From Pseudomonadota bacterium (GTDB taxonomy: Bacteria > Pseudomonadota > Gammaproteobacteria > Acidiferrobacterales > Acidiferrobacteraceae), in contig JAJYPQ010000214.1 in NCBI GenBank assembly GCA_021795255.1, positions 1 through 6,807 of the forward strand: a stretch of 6,807 nucleotides of DNA, written 5' to 3'. Below, piece after piece: positions 1 to 5,734 of the stretch; the stretch's first letter is position 1, and the number at the start of each line of letters is the position of its first letter. The translations under genes were made by a program, and so were the position numbers. Under the pieces are notes generated by a model. It did not search any database and was not told the origin of the DNA. It saw nothing but the letters and a program-made list of their open reading frames with translations.

Positions 1-39
1 ACCGCACTCCGCGACCGGGCATTGCGTAGCCGTCGCGAC

Positions 40-384
40 CTAGTCAGTCGCCTGCCCACCCTTCAGCAGACGAAGGGGCGTAGTAAGCCTGCCGAGCTGA
101 GGCAGCCTGGGGCTATGGGCGTTCACGGCCCGCGCTTGGCGGGCCCGGTCGAGCACTGGGCGCACGATGAGTCGTAGACCCTTCAGATACTTGCCGTCCA
201 TGCCGCTGATCACGTGCTGCGCCTGCTTCTCGCTTCTCACCGCCACAAAGGCGTAGCCGCGGGCGTTGGCGTCTTGGTCGCCCTGCACAAGGCGCGTAAA
301 GACCACGTGCCCGAGCCCCTCAAATATCACCTCAAGGTCGGCCTCGGTGACCGTTCGAGACAGATTACCCACATATACGTTCAT
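40..384 (-). CDS. Single-RRM RNA-binding protein
   Basis: This is a small protein of 114 residues with one RNA recognition motif, expected to bind single-stranded RNA in the cytoplasm. RNP2 is VYVGNL at residues 3-8 and RNP1 is RGYAFVAV at 42-49. The three aromatic positions that normally stack on bases are present (Tyr4, Tyr44, Phe46), but the last RNP1 position is Val rather than the usual aromatic. The domain fills about residues 1-78, and the rest is a basic, Arg-rich tail to residue 114 that could add nonspecific RNA affinity. Length and layout match bacterial stand-alone RRM proteins, some of which (known from cyanobacteria) are cold-responsive; nothing here shows cold regulation. The ATG at 382-384 puts RNP2 right at the N-terminus, as usual in the family. 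The ribosome site is weak (an AGG six bases upstream). The gene lies 113 bases downstream of the NDUFA9-like gene on the same strand. The RNA target is unknown. Confidence 0.88.
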   Translation of the reverse strand: MNVYVGNLSRTVTEADLEVIFEGLGHVVFTRLVQGDQDANARGYAFVAVRSEKQAQHVISGMDGKYLKGLRLIVRPVLDRARQARAVNAHSPRLPQLGRLTTPLRLLKGGQATD

Positions 385-497
385 GGCACGCCTAACCCCC
401 TGAAGACCTTTTCTGATGGCTTGAGTCTAAGTTAGCAGAGCCCCGAAGTCGGGGATACCGAACCTCCGTCCTCCCATCCGGCGTGCCCGACCGTGCA
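385..497. other. Intergenic gap with two small hairpins
   Basis: This gap separates the NDUFA9-like gene from the RRM gene. It holds the CCCCG-AAGT-CGGGG hairpin (441-454) and the 5' arm of a second one, CGTGC-ATCA-GCACG (492-505), that spans the TGA stop of the upstream gene. I could not find a convincing sigma70 promoter for the RRM gene; TAACTT and TAGACT on the minus strand (424-434) are poor -10 matches with no -35. The RRM gene may therefore be read through from slt and the NDUFA9-like gene, or have a promoter I cannot recognise. Confidence 0.4.
441..454 (-). terminator. Weak hairpin, possible terminator or attenuator
   Basis: A perfect five-base-pair GC stem with a four-base loop (CCCCG-AAGT-CGGGG) lies 44 bases past the stop of the NDUFA9-like gene. 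On the minus strand the bases after it are CTCTGCTAACTT, not a real T-tract, so an efficient intrinsic terminator is doubtful. It could be a partial terminator or an RNA-stabilising stem at the end of the slt transcript. Confidence 0.25.
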
Positions 498-1415
498 TCA
501 GCACGAGGACAGACCCCCCGGGAGCAAGTCCCGCAAAGCGGCCATAAAGGGCCGGGGCTGTATCCCTAGGGCGGCAAACCCCGGGGCCGCACGGTCACAG
601 GGGCCCGTGTCTCGCAAGACCCACCAGGGACTTTTCGTAAAACAAAGGGCCGGAAACCGGGCACCCAACTGTGCTACGCGGCGGCTTGTGAGAAGAGACA
701 GGGGACGGACCGAAACGCCGAGCCCGCACATCTGGGCGATCGCATCGACCGCGTGCCTCAAGGTAACGGCCTCGGGTCCGCAGAGCTCATAGGTTTGGCC
801 GGCGGCGCGCACCAGAGCCAGGGCCTTGCCGAGGGCCGCGGAAACATCGCCCACATGGACCGGGTACAGGTCCATGTCCGGAAACGGGACCGGGAAAACA
901 AAGGGCGAAAAGCGCAGGGCGCGCACAAAATGACAAACGAAACGATCATGCGGCCCATACAAGATGGGCATCCGCACGATCACGGCCCAAGGAGCGACCT
1001 CTCGAAGCCGCGCCTCGCCCCGAGCCCTGCTGCGTAAGTAGGCGCTCGCGGCATCAAGACTTGCGCCGATGGCGCCGATCTGCAGTAGGCGCCGGCCGCC
1101 GGCGATGCGCGCTATGCGAATCGGCAAGTCCTCGTGGACCTGCTCGAACTCGTGCGGACTTCGTTCCGCGAAGATTCCGACAAGATTGACGATCGCGTCG
1201 CAGCCGCGTACGAGCCGGGCGAGGGCCTGGTCATCATGCACATCGCCTGCCAGCAAGGTAAGCCTCGGAAACACGAGCAGGTCACGATGCCGGTCCGGTC
1301 TTCTTGTCACGACCCGCAGGACATAGCCCTGTTTATGGAGCTCGGATATCAACGCGCGACCGAGAAAACCGCAACCGCCCAGTATGAGGACGGAGTTCCC
1401 GGGCCTAATTGCCAT
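498..1415 (-). CDS. NDUFA9-like NAD(P)-binding epimerase/dehydrogenase family protein
   Basis: This 305-residue protein belongs to the extended/atypical short-chain dehydrogenase group, closest in pattern to the complex I NDUFA9 subunit family. The Rossmann glycine motif GGCGFLG is at residues 13-19. Arg38 and Arg39 after strand 2 suggest NADP(H). GDVHD is at 57-61, NLVGI at 77-81, and the region equivalent to the catalytic Tyr-x3-Lys is at 126-130. RMPILYGP at 148-155 is the usual post-catalytic segment. The Lys is replaced by Arg (Tyr126-x3-Arg130, codon AGG), so redox activity is uncertain and a structural or cofactor-sensing role is possible. No other complex I gene is visible. The ATG at 1413-1415 lies inside the end of slt, overlapping it by 11 bases, and has no clear ribosome site, which suggests translational coupling. 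The true substrate cannot be read from the sequence. A UDP-sugar epimerase is less likely, since the sugar-binding features are not apparent. Confidence 0.82.
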   Translation of the reverse strand: MAIRPGNSVLILGGCGFLGRALISELHKQGYVLRVVTRRPDRHRDLLVFPRLTLLAGDVHDDQALARLVRGCDAIVNLVGIFAERSPHEFEQVHEDLPIRIARIAGGRRLLQIGAIGASLDAASAYLRSRARGEARLREVAPWAVIVRMPILYGPHDRFVCHFVRALRFSPFVFPVPFPDMDLYPVHVGDVSAALGKALALVRAAGQTYELCGPEAVTLRHAVDAIAQMCGLGVSVRPLSLLTSRRVAQLGARFPALCFTKSPWWVLRDTGPCDRAAPGFAALGIQPRPFMAALRDLLPGGLSSC

Positions 1416-3339
1416 CCGCGGCCAACTCGACGGCCGGAGGAATGGGGGCCATGCGCTCGTTTAAGGCATCCTGACGGCCCTTCAAGAGGTAATCGTAAAT
1501 CGCCGTGAAGGCCAGAACATTTTTGACATAGCCGCGGGTCTGTCGAAACGGGATAGTATCGATCCAGATATCCGCGGACAACGGCCGCTTTATCGGCAAC
1601 CAGGAAATCGCGGCCGTGGGACCCGCATTGTAAGCCGCGGTGGCGACCGGTTCTTCGTTGCGCGCGCGCGTCAGGACATCGGCAAGATACCGCGTCCCCA
1701 CGTCGACGTTGTTGTCGACATCGATGAGGTCTCGGTCGCCGGTGATGGCGAGATGGATCTCGCGCGCTGTGATAAACCCGGTCTGCGGCATAAGCTGCAT
1801 GAGGCCGAGCGCGCCGACATCCGACCTTGCATCGAAGATAAACGCGCTTTCCTGGCGAATAATCCCGTAAACCCAGGCCGGATCGATACCGTTCAAGCGC
1901 GCATCGGCCAAGATGAGGGGCTTGTAAAGCAGCGGAAAACGAATCGCTAAGGCATGCACGGCATCGGTCCCGGCGATGGTGAGAATCGCGCAATCGCGCC
2001 AACCCCAGCGGGACGCCAGCAAGGCGGCCGCCTCGATATCCGGCTCCGGAAGCCCTCGTAGGGCGTGGAACCACAACGCCCGCGCCTCGCGGTGTTGGTG
2101 AAGACGATAGAGTTCGTGTGCCATTCGCACCAGGGGGCGTTCGGCCACCGCTCGAACTAGACTCGTAGGCTCGTTCAAGGGCACGTTCGGGATGCGGTAA
2201 GGGAGACCCAAACGGCCGGCCGCCAAGAAACCATAATACCCGAAATGACCAGCTAAGCGCCTCATAACCCGCAACGAGGCCTGCTTCTGGCCGGTTTTGG
2301 CCAGCGCCCGAGCTCGCCAATACCGCCATTCGTTCTGGTGACGCCAGGCCGCGGGCATGGCGTCGATAAACATGAGGACATCGGTCCAGGCCCGTTCACG
2401 CAAGGCCTCGCGGACACGCCAACGACGCAGACGCCCGCCGCCGTTCCCGGGCACCGCTTGCGACAACCAAGACAAGGCCTGCGGCAAATGGTCCTCGGCC
2501 CCAATGATCCCAAGCCCCCTTAATACAAAGTTGTTATCCTCGCCCAGAACCGGTTCTTGCTGGCGGAGGCGTTTCCAGAGGGCCATGGCGAGTGTCGGGC
2601 TACGGTAACCCAAAGACACGACCCCGGCACGGACGATGTGGCGTGCGCGGCGTGTGACCAGAGGGTAGTCGAGGTGGGCCAAAACATGGGCAGGGTGCGC
2701 CTGCATAGCGAGCCAGCGGTGCGCCCACAGTGCATGCGTGGACGATAGGGCCGGCAAGAGCCGCTTTAGCAAGGGGGCGTTGCCGGCGCGCATCGCAAGC
2801 CGCGCTCGGTGCCATATGTTCGCCTCGGTGGCACCTCCCGAACGGAGCCATATCGCCGCTACCCCGCGACAACTCCGGGGCAAGGACCGCCCGGTCAGCC
2901 AAACGGCCTGCATCGACGCGGCGATTGCTTGCCCGAGATGGGATCGCGCCGCGAGGTCGTCGCAATGGAGCGCGACGTGGGCATTGAGGTCGCGAGTATA
3001 GAACTGAACATAGGTTTTATCGTGATGGTGACGTGCCAAAAACCGCAGCCAGGCCCGCTTCAATTTTGCGGTGACAGGAAGTTCGGGATAGCGCTTAAGG
3101 AACGCAGCGACCGCCTTGGGCTTATCGTGGCGCATACGTTCCATCAGCTCGTGGTAGCGCAGATAAGGGCGCGCGATATAGCCGCGTTCTTCACCATAAA
3201 GGCGTTTAAAACGCCCGTAATGACCCTCGTGTAAGGCCCTGAGGGCCTGTTCATAACGTGCGCGATCGAGACTTACCGGGGCGGCATGGACGGCGCTCGA
3301 AAGCGTCAAGGCAAGGACTAGAACAAGGGGTGCGCGCAA
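1405..3339 (-). CDS. slt: Soluble lytic murein transglycosylase (Slt70 type)
   Basis: This periplasmic enzyme cleaves the MurNAc-GlcNAc bond of peptidoglycan to give 1,6-anhydroMurNAc ends, for wall turnover and remodelling. The 644 residues nearly match the E. coli Slt precursor. Residues 1-19 (MRAPLVLVLALTLSSAVHA) are a Sec signal peptide with a VHA-A cleavage site. About residues 25-400 are the alpha-helical superhelical U-domain, and YYGFLAAGRLG (368-378) resembles the Slt linker region. The catalytic domain begins near 470: RQESAF contains the catalytic Glu497, followed by GALGLMQLMP (509-518), AAYNAGP (568-574) and IPFRQTRGYV (596-605), all hallmarks of lysozyme-like family 1 transglycosylases. 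The start is TTG at 3337-3339 with only a weak GAG ribosome site eight bases away. No ATG, GTG or TTG lies between it and the upstream in-frame stop. A promoter with a start point near 3361 fits this choice. The gene ends inside the NDUFA9-like gene, probably its operon partner. Confidence 0.95.
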   Translation of the reverse strand: MRAPLVLVLALTLSSAVHAAPVSLDRARYEQALRALHEGHYGRFKRLYGEERGYIARPYLRYHELMERMRHDKPKAVAAFLKRYPELPVTAKLKRAWLRFLARHHHDKTYVQFYTRDLNAHVALHCDDLAARSHLGQAIAASMQAVWLTGRSLPRSCRGVAAIWLRSGGATEANIWHRARLAMRAGNAPLLKRLLPALSSTHALWAHRWLAMQAHPAHVLAHLDYPLVTRRARHIVRAGVVSLGYRSPTLAMALWKRLRQQEPVLGEDNNFVLRGLGIIGAEDHLPQALSWLSQAVPGNGGGRLRRWRVREALRERAWTDVLMFIDAMPAAWRHQNEWRYWRARALAKTGQKQASLRVMRRLAGHFGYYGFLAAGRLGLPYRIPNVPLNEPTSLVRAVAERPLVRMAHELYRLHQHREARALWFHALRGLPEPDIEAAALLASRWGWRDCAILTIAGTDAVHALAIRFPLLYKPLILADARLNGIDPAWVYGIIRQESAFIFDARSDVGALGLMQLMPQTGFITAREIHLAITGDRDLIDVDNNVDVGTRYLADVLTRARNEEPVATAAYNAGPTAAISWLPIKRPLSADIWIDTIPFRQTRGYVKNVLAFTAIYDYLLKGRQDALNERMAPIPPAVELAADGN

Positions 3340-3367
3340 GGACCGAACTCGTTTACTGAGTGGATTT

Positions 3368-3396
3368 ACTATACTTCAGCTGAATACGTCTAGCAA
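3368..3396 (-). promoter_or_regulatory. Sigma70-like promoter of slt
   Basis: Read on the minus strand, TTGCTA (3391-3396) is followed by exactly 17 bases and then TATAGT (3368-3373), matching four of six and five of six consensus positions. The predicted start point is near 3361, giving a leader of about 20 bases to the TTG start of slt. The -35 box overlaps the ribosome-binding site of the divergent aldehyde dehydrogenase gene. This is a pattern match only. Confidence 0.5.
3370..3375 (+). promoter_or_regulatory. Possible -10 box for the aldehyde dehydrogenase gene
   Basis: TATACT matches five of six positions of a sigma70 -10 box and would start transcription near 3382, about 25 bases before the ATG. 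There is no acceptable -35 box 15-18 bases upstream, so it would need an activator or another sigma factor. It shares its TATA core with the slt -10 box on the other strand, so the two promoters should compete for polymerase. Confidence 0.3.
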
Positions 3397-3400
3397 AGGA
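3395..3400 (+). promoter_or_regulatory. Ribosome-binding site of the aldehyde dehydrogenase gene
   Basis: AAAGGA lies six bases before the ATG at 3407, good Shine-Dalgarno spacing. It fixes the start of the dehydrogenase, since the encoded N-terminus (SINPAT at residues 5-10) is the normal beginning of short-form aldehyde dehydrogenases. Confidence 0.7.
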
Positions 3401-3406
3401 TCGGTC

Positions 3407-4777
3407 ATGGCATTCGACAGTATAAACCCGGCAACCGATGAAAGGCTGGCGAGTTATCCGGAAACGTCGCGCGCAGACCGGGAAACGGCCCTCGCCTTGG
3501 CGGCGCAGACGGCTAAGGTGTGGCGCAAACAAGACCCCAAAGAGCGCGGCGCGCTTCTTGCCCGCGTGGCCGGGGTCTTGCGCCGCGAACAGGAGCTGTA
3601 CGCGCAGCTGATCACGAGCGAGGTCGGAAAGCCGATCTCCGAGGCCCGGGGCGAAGTCGAAAAGTGCGCGTGGGCCTGCGACTACTACGCGCAACACGGC
3701 GAACGCCTGCTTTCCGACGAAGAGGTGGCGGTGGAGGGCGCACGGGCCAAGGTAGCGTTCTTACCGCTCGGCACCATCCTCGCCATCATGCCCTGGAACT
3801 TTCCGTTCTGGCAGGTCTTTCGTTTCGCCACCGCCGCCCTTACGGCCGGCAACACCGCGATTCTGAAGCACGCGACGAACGTTCCGCAATGCGCCTTGGC
3901 CATAGCGGAAATTTTCCGGAAGGCCGGCGCCCCGGAGGGTCTTTTCCAGAGTCTTCTGGTTCATTCTCCCTCCGTCGCAGCCTTGATCGAAGACCCGCGC
4001 ATCCATGCCGTCACCCTGACCGGGAGCGAGGCGGCGGGCCGCCAAGTGGCGGCGGCCGCCGGACGGGCGTTGAAGAAAACGGTCTTGGAGCTTGGCGGCT
4101 CGGATGCGTTCATCGTCCTCGATGACGCGAACCTCGAGCACGCCGCCGAGGCTGCGGTCGCCTCGCGCTACCAGAACGCCGGGCAGAGTTGTATTGCGGC
4201 AAAGCGCCTGATCTTGGTGGACTCCATAGCCGAGGTCTTCCTCAAACTCTTAGAAGACCGGCTGAAGAGACTCGTCTGCGGCAACCCAAGCGCTGAGTCG
4301 ACGCAAATGGGTCCGCTCGCCCGCCGCGACCTAAGGGTCGCCCTTCACGCCCAAGTCACAGCCAGCATCGCCCAAGGCGCTGTGGCGCGGCTTGGCTGCA
4401 CCGTCCCCGAAGGGCCGGGCAGTTATTACCCGCCCTCCATTCTCGATCAGGTGCGCCCAGGGATGCGCGCTTACGAGGAGGAGCTCTTTGGGCCGGTCGC
4501 TATCATCCTGCGCGCCAAAGACACGGAAGATGCCATCCGCCTGGCGAACGACAACCGTTACGGCCTAGGGTCTAGCCTTTGGACGCGGGATCTCGGACTT
4601 GCGGAACGGATGGCCCGTCGCCTCGAGTCTGGATCCACGTTCATCAATGCCATGGTGAAAAGCGATCCGCGGCTACCGTTCGGCGGGACCAAGGCCTCGG
4701 GCTACGGGCGAGAACTTGCCATCTACGGTCTACGGGAGTTTATGAACATCAAAACCCTCTGGATCGCGCCGACCTAA
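3407..4777 (+). CDS. NAD(P)-dependent aldehyde dehydrogenase, succinate-semialdehyde dehydrogenase type
   Basis: This soluble enzyme should oxidise an aldehyde to the acid with NAD(P)+, most likely succinate semialdehyde to succinate. At 456 residues it is full length for the short GabD1 / E. coli Sad (YneI) group. SINPATDE is at 5-12. [16 protein letters not shown] (122-137) carries the oxyanion Asn131. Cofactor-binding Lys154 is in ILKHA, the GSEAAG turn is at 206-211, general base Glu228 is in LELGGSD, and nucleophile Cys262 is in [11 protein letters not shown] (257-267). Glu359 and Phe361 in EELFGP complete the nicotinamide site, and the C-terminal [15 protein letters not shown] (423-437) is typical. 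The LKHA and QNxGQxCxAAKR wording resembles Sad/YneI more than the longer GabD. All catalytic residues are present. The gene stands alone on its strand, divergent from slt and with no GABA transaminase visible, so the substrate is inferred from family resemblance only. Confidence 0.92.
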   Translation: MAFDSINPATDERLASYPETSRADRETALALAAQTAKVWRKQDPKERGALLARVAGVLRREQELYAQLITSEVGKPISEARGEVEKCAWACDYYAQHGERLLSDEEVAVEGARAKVAFLPLGTILAIMPWNFPFWQVFRFATAALTAGNTAILKHATNVPQCALAIAEIFRKAGAPEGLFQSLLVHSPSVAALIEDPRIHAVTLTGSEAAGRQVAAAAGRALKKTVLELGGSDAFIVLDDANLEHAAEAAVASRYQNAGQSCIAAKRLILVDSIAEVFLKLLEDRLKRLVCGNPSAESTQMGPLARRDLRVALHAQVTASIAQGAVARLGCTVPEGPGSYYPPSILDQVRPGMRAYEEELFGPVAIILRAKDTEDAIRLANDNRYGLGSSLWTRDLGLAERMARRLESGSTFINAMVKSDPRLPFGGTKASGYGRELAIYGLREFMNIKTLWIAPT

Positions 4778-4805
4778 GCGGCGCAAGAAAGCGCTGCGAG
4801 CGCAG

Positions 4806-4836
4806 GCGCCAAGGCCGCCCGTGAGCGACTTGGCGC
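4806..4836. terminator. Inverted repeat between convergent genes, possible bidirectional terminator
   Basis: GCGCCAAG (4806-4813) and CTTGGCGC (4829-4836) form a perfect eight-base-pair stem with a 15-base loop, midway in the 100-base gap between the converging dehydrogenase and barrel genes. No T-tract follows on either strand, so it is not a classic intrinsic terminator. A Rho-assisted or RNA-end-protecting role is possible. A smaller stem, GCGCT-GCG-AGCGC (4791-4803), and a ten-base palindrome, ACGGGCCCGT (4861-4870), lie beside it. Confidence 0.35.
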
Positions 4837-4877
4837 ACCCTGCCGCGAAAGTCTTGCGCCACGGGCCCGTGCCTTCC

Positions 4878-5453
4878 CTAAAACCGGAAGAGCAGGCTTC
4901 CGCTGTAGAGCTGGGTGTTGTTATTCGGGATACGGAATTCCTGCCATTGGCCTCGAAGCGCGACGTGACGGACGAAATAGTACTGCACGCCCGCGCCGTA
5001 GTCGGGATGGGTGCCGTCGTGTTGTATGGTCGTCTGGACCGGCGTGGCGGTACGAGTCCGAAACCGCGAGGCGCCACCTTCTATGAATAAGGAGAAGCGA
5101 GACGTGAACGGGAAGCTCAGCAAAGCGTTCACATCATAGCCGCGGTTGCGAACCGTTTCCGAACCGAGAGGTGTCGAAACCGAGTCGGTGCCGAGGTCTT
5201 GGTAACCCCCTTGAAGGGCAAAATAGCGATCAAAGGCGTAGCCCACGTAGGCCTTCCAGGCCGCGTGTCCGTGCCTGACGTTAACGAAAGGTCCGGGAAA
5301 GCTCGAACTGATATTGCGATTATTGGCCCAACCGCCGCCCGCCCCCAGATAAAGGCCGGAGTCGCGGGGCCCATAATGGGCTGACGCTACAACGGGAATG
5401 CACAGGGCTGAAACGGCGAGTGTCGTTTTCAAAAGCGTGTTTATTCTGGTCAT
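4878..5453 (-). CDS. OmpA-like outer-membrane beta-barrel protein
   Basis: This 191-residue precursor has a Sec signal peptide at residues 1-25 (charged start MTR, hydrophobic core, ASA-HYG cleavage). The mature 166 residues are Gly- and aromatic-rich alternating strands: GLYLGAGGGW, AYVGYAFDRYFALQGGYQDLG, VNALLSFPF, FSLFIEGGASRF, YGAGVQYYFVRHVALRGQW and finally LYSGSLLFRF. The terminal Phe and alternating aromatics are the BAM recognition signature. The size fits a lone eight-stranded barrel like the OmpA membrane domain; the peptidoglycan-binding OmpA C-terminal domain is absent. Cys18 is not in a lipobox. The ATG at 5451-5453 is chosen because a strong GGAGGGA lies seven bases upstream and the signal peptide starts there; an in-frame ATG ten codons earlier (5483) has neither advantage and lies at the -10 box. 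Own promoter upstream. The role (structural, adhesion or small pore) is not readable. Confidence 0.85.
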   Translation of the reverse strand: MTRINTLLKTTLAVSALCIPVVASAHYGPRDSGLYLGAGGGWANNRNISSSFPGPFVNVRHGHAAWKAYVGYAFDRYFALQGGYQDLGTDSVSTPLGSETVRNRGYDVNALLSFPFTSRFSLFIEGGASRFRTRTATPVQTTIQHDGTHPDYGAGVQYYFVRHVALRGQWQEFRIPNNNTQLYSGSLLFRF

Positions 5454-5460
5454 AGCTTGT

Positions 5461-5467
5461 TCCCTCC
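5461..5467 (-). promoter_or_regulatory. Strong ribosome-binding site deciding the barrel gene start
   Basis: Read on the minus strand this is GGAGGGA, seven bases before the ATG at 5451-5453. It is the best Shine-Dalgarno in the window and shows that translation begins at 5453 rather than at the upstream in-frame ATG at 5483. Confidence 0.8.
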
Positions 5468-5482
5468 AATCGGACTCGGGCA

Positions 5483-5511
5483 ATCATAGAAACGGCAGTG
5501 CCCGATGACAG
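5483..5511 (-). promoter_or_regulatory. Sigma70-like promoter of the barrel gene
   Basis: On the minus strand CTGTCA (5506-5511), a 17-base spacer and TATGAT (5483-5488) match four of six and five of six consensus positions. The start point would be near 5476, giving a leader of about 22 bases carrying the GGAGGGA site. A seven-base T-tract at 5520-5526, around -44 to -50, could also serve as an UP-like A/T element. Confidence 0.5.
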
Positions 5512-5519
5512 GCCATCAT

Positions 5520-5546
5520 AAAAAAATCGGACAACGGCCGTATCCG
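5520..5546 (-). terminator. Rho-independent terminator downstream of rlmI
   Basis: On the minus strand, CGGATACGGCCGTTGTCCG (5528-5546) folds with CGGA pairing TCCG plus a T-G and an A-T pair, then one A and seven T residues (5520-5526). It has the stem-plus-T-tract form of an intrinsic terminator and is the only convincing one in the window. It lies 188 bases past the rlmI stop and just before the barrel gene promoter, so it would separate the two transcripts or end a small RNA made from the gap. Confidence 0.65.
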
Positions 5547-5547
5547 C

Positions 5548-5734
5548 CCTTAAGCCACAAGTGTGTCTAAGGTCGTCGTAAGCAAGCGATGGGGGTGAGC
5601 CCCGACGAAATCAAGGCAAAGCCCTACGCTTCGGTCTGAGCAAAGGCCGGACATCGGCACAAGGCGGGCCATCCGCCATCCTTAGAAAGACACTTCCGCT
5701 TGGAACGAGGCCATCGGCGCTCAATTGCCGCCCA
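5548..5734 (-). other. Structured noncoding gap between rlmI and the barrel gene; candidate 3' UTR RNA or sRNA
   Basis: I see no coding region here. On the minus strand two hairpins sit end to end directly before the terminator. The first has arms TCGTCG and CGACGA (5603-5608 with 5573-5578) around an inner GGG-CTCA-CCC. The second has arms CCTTA and TAAGG (5568-5572 with 5548-5552) with an inner CAC-ACTT-GTG. Farther upstream only short GC stems are visible, for example GGCGG-GCCAT-CCGCC (5663-5677). No good minus-strand promoter was found between 5610 and 5734, which favours a 3' UTR of rlmI or a processed RNA over an independent sRNA gene. It matches no RNA family I recognise. Confidence 0.35.

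Noticed and set aside
10..37. CGCGAC/GTCGCG inverted repeat just after the RRM gene as a terminator
   Set aside because: Six-base-pair stem with a 16-base loop and no T-tract; too weak, and cut off by the window edge.
493..792. Plus-strand open frame of 99 codons antisense to the NDUFA9-like gene
   Set aside because: Opposite strand of a conserved Rossmann protein; Arg-rich, no motif.
1349..2329. Long minus-strand open frame of 326 codons within slt
   Set aside because: It lies in another frame of slt, is Arg/Gly/Ser-rich with no motif, and covers a region where slt has a strong family match. A shadow of GC-rich codon usage.
2809..3234. Plus-strand open frame of 141 codons antisense to slt
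   Set aside because: No ribosome site or domain; its composition reflects the reverse complement of slt codons.
3520..4125. Plus-strand open frame of 201 codons inside the aldehyde dehydrogenase
   Set aside because: It overlaps the catalytic core of a complete dehydrogenase in a different frame and its product is Arg-rich without recognisable domains.
4821..5090. Plus-strand open frame of 89 codons across the convergent gap and the end of the barrel gene
   Set aside because: It begins inside the 4806-4836 inverted repeat, lacks a ribosome site and is mostly antisense to the barrel strands.
5454..5483. Upstream in-frame ATG at 5483 as start of the barrel protein
   Set aside because: It would add ten acidic and polar residues before the signal peptide, overlaps the -10 box and has no ribosome site, whereas the ATG at 5453 has GGAGGGA at good spacing.
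5591..5660. Possible tRNA, group II intron or riboswitch remnant in the gap after rlmI
   Set aside because: I looked for a cloverleaf, a domain V-like stem and known riboswitch core bases and found none; only short GC stems are visible.
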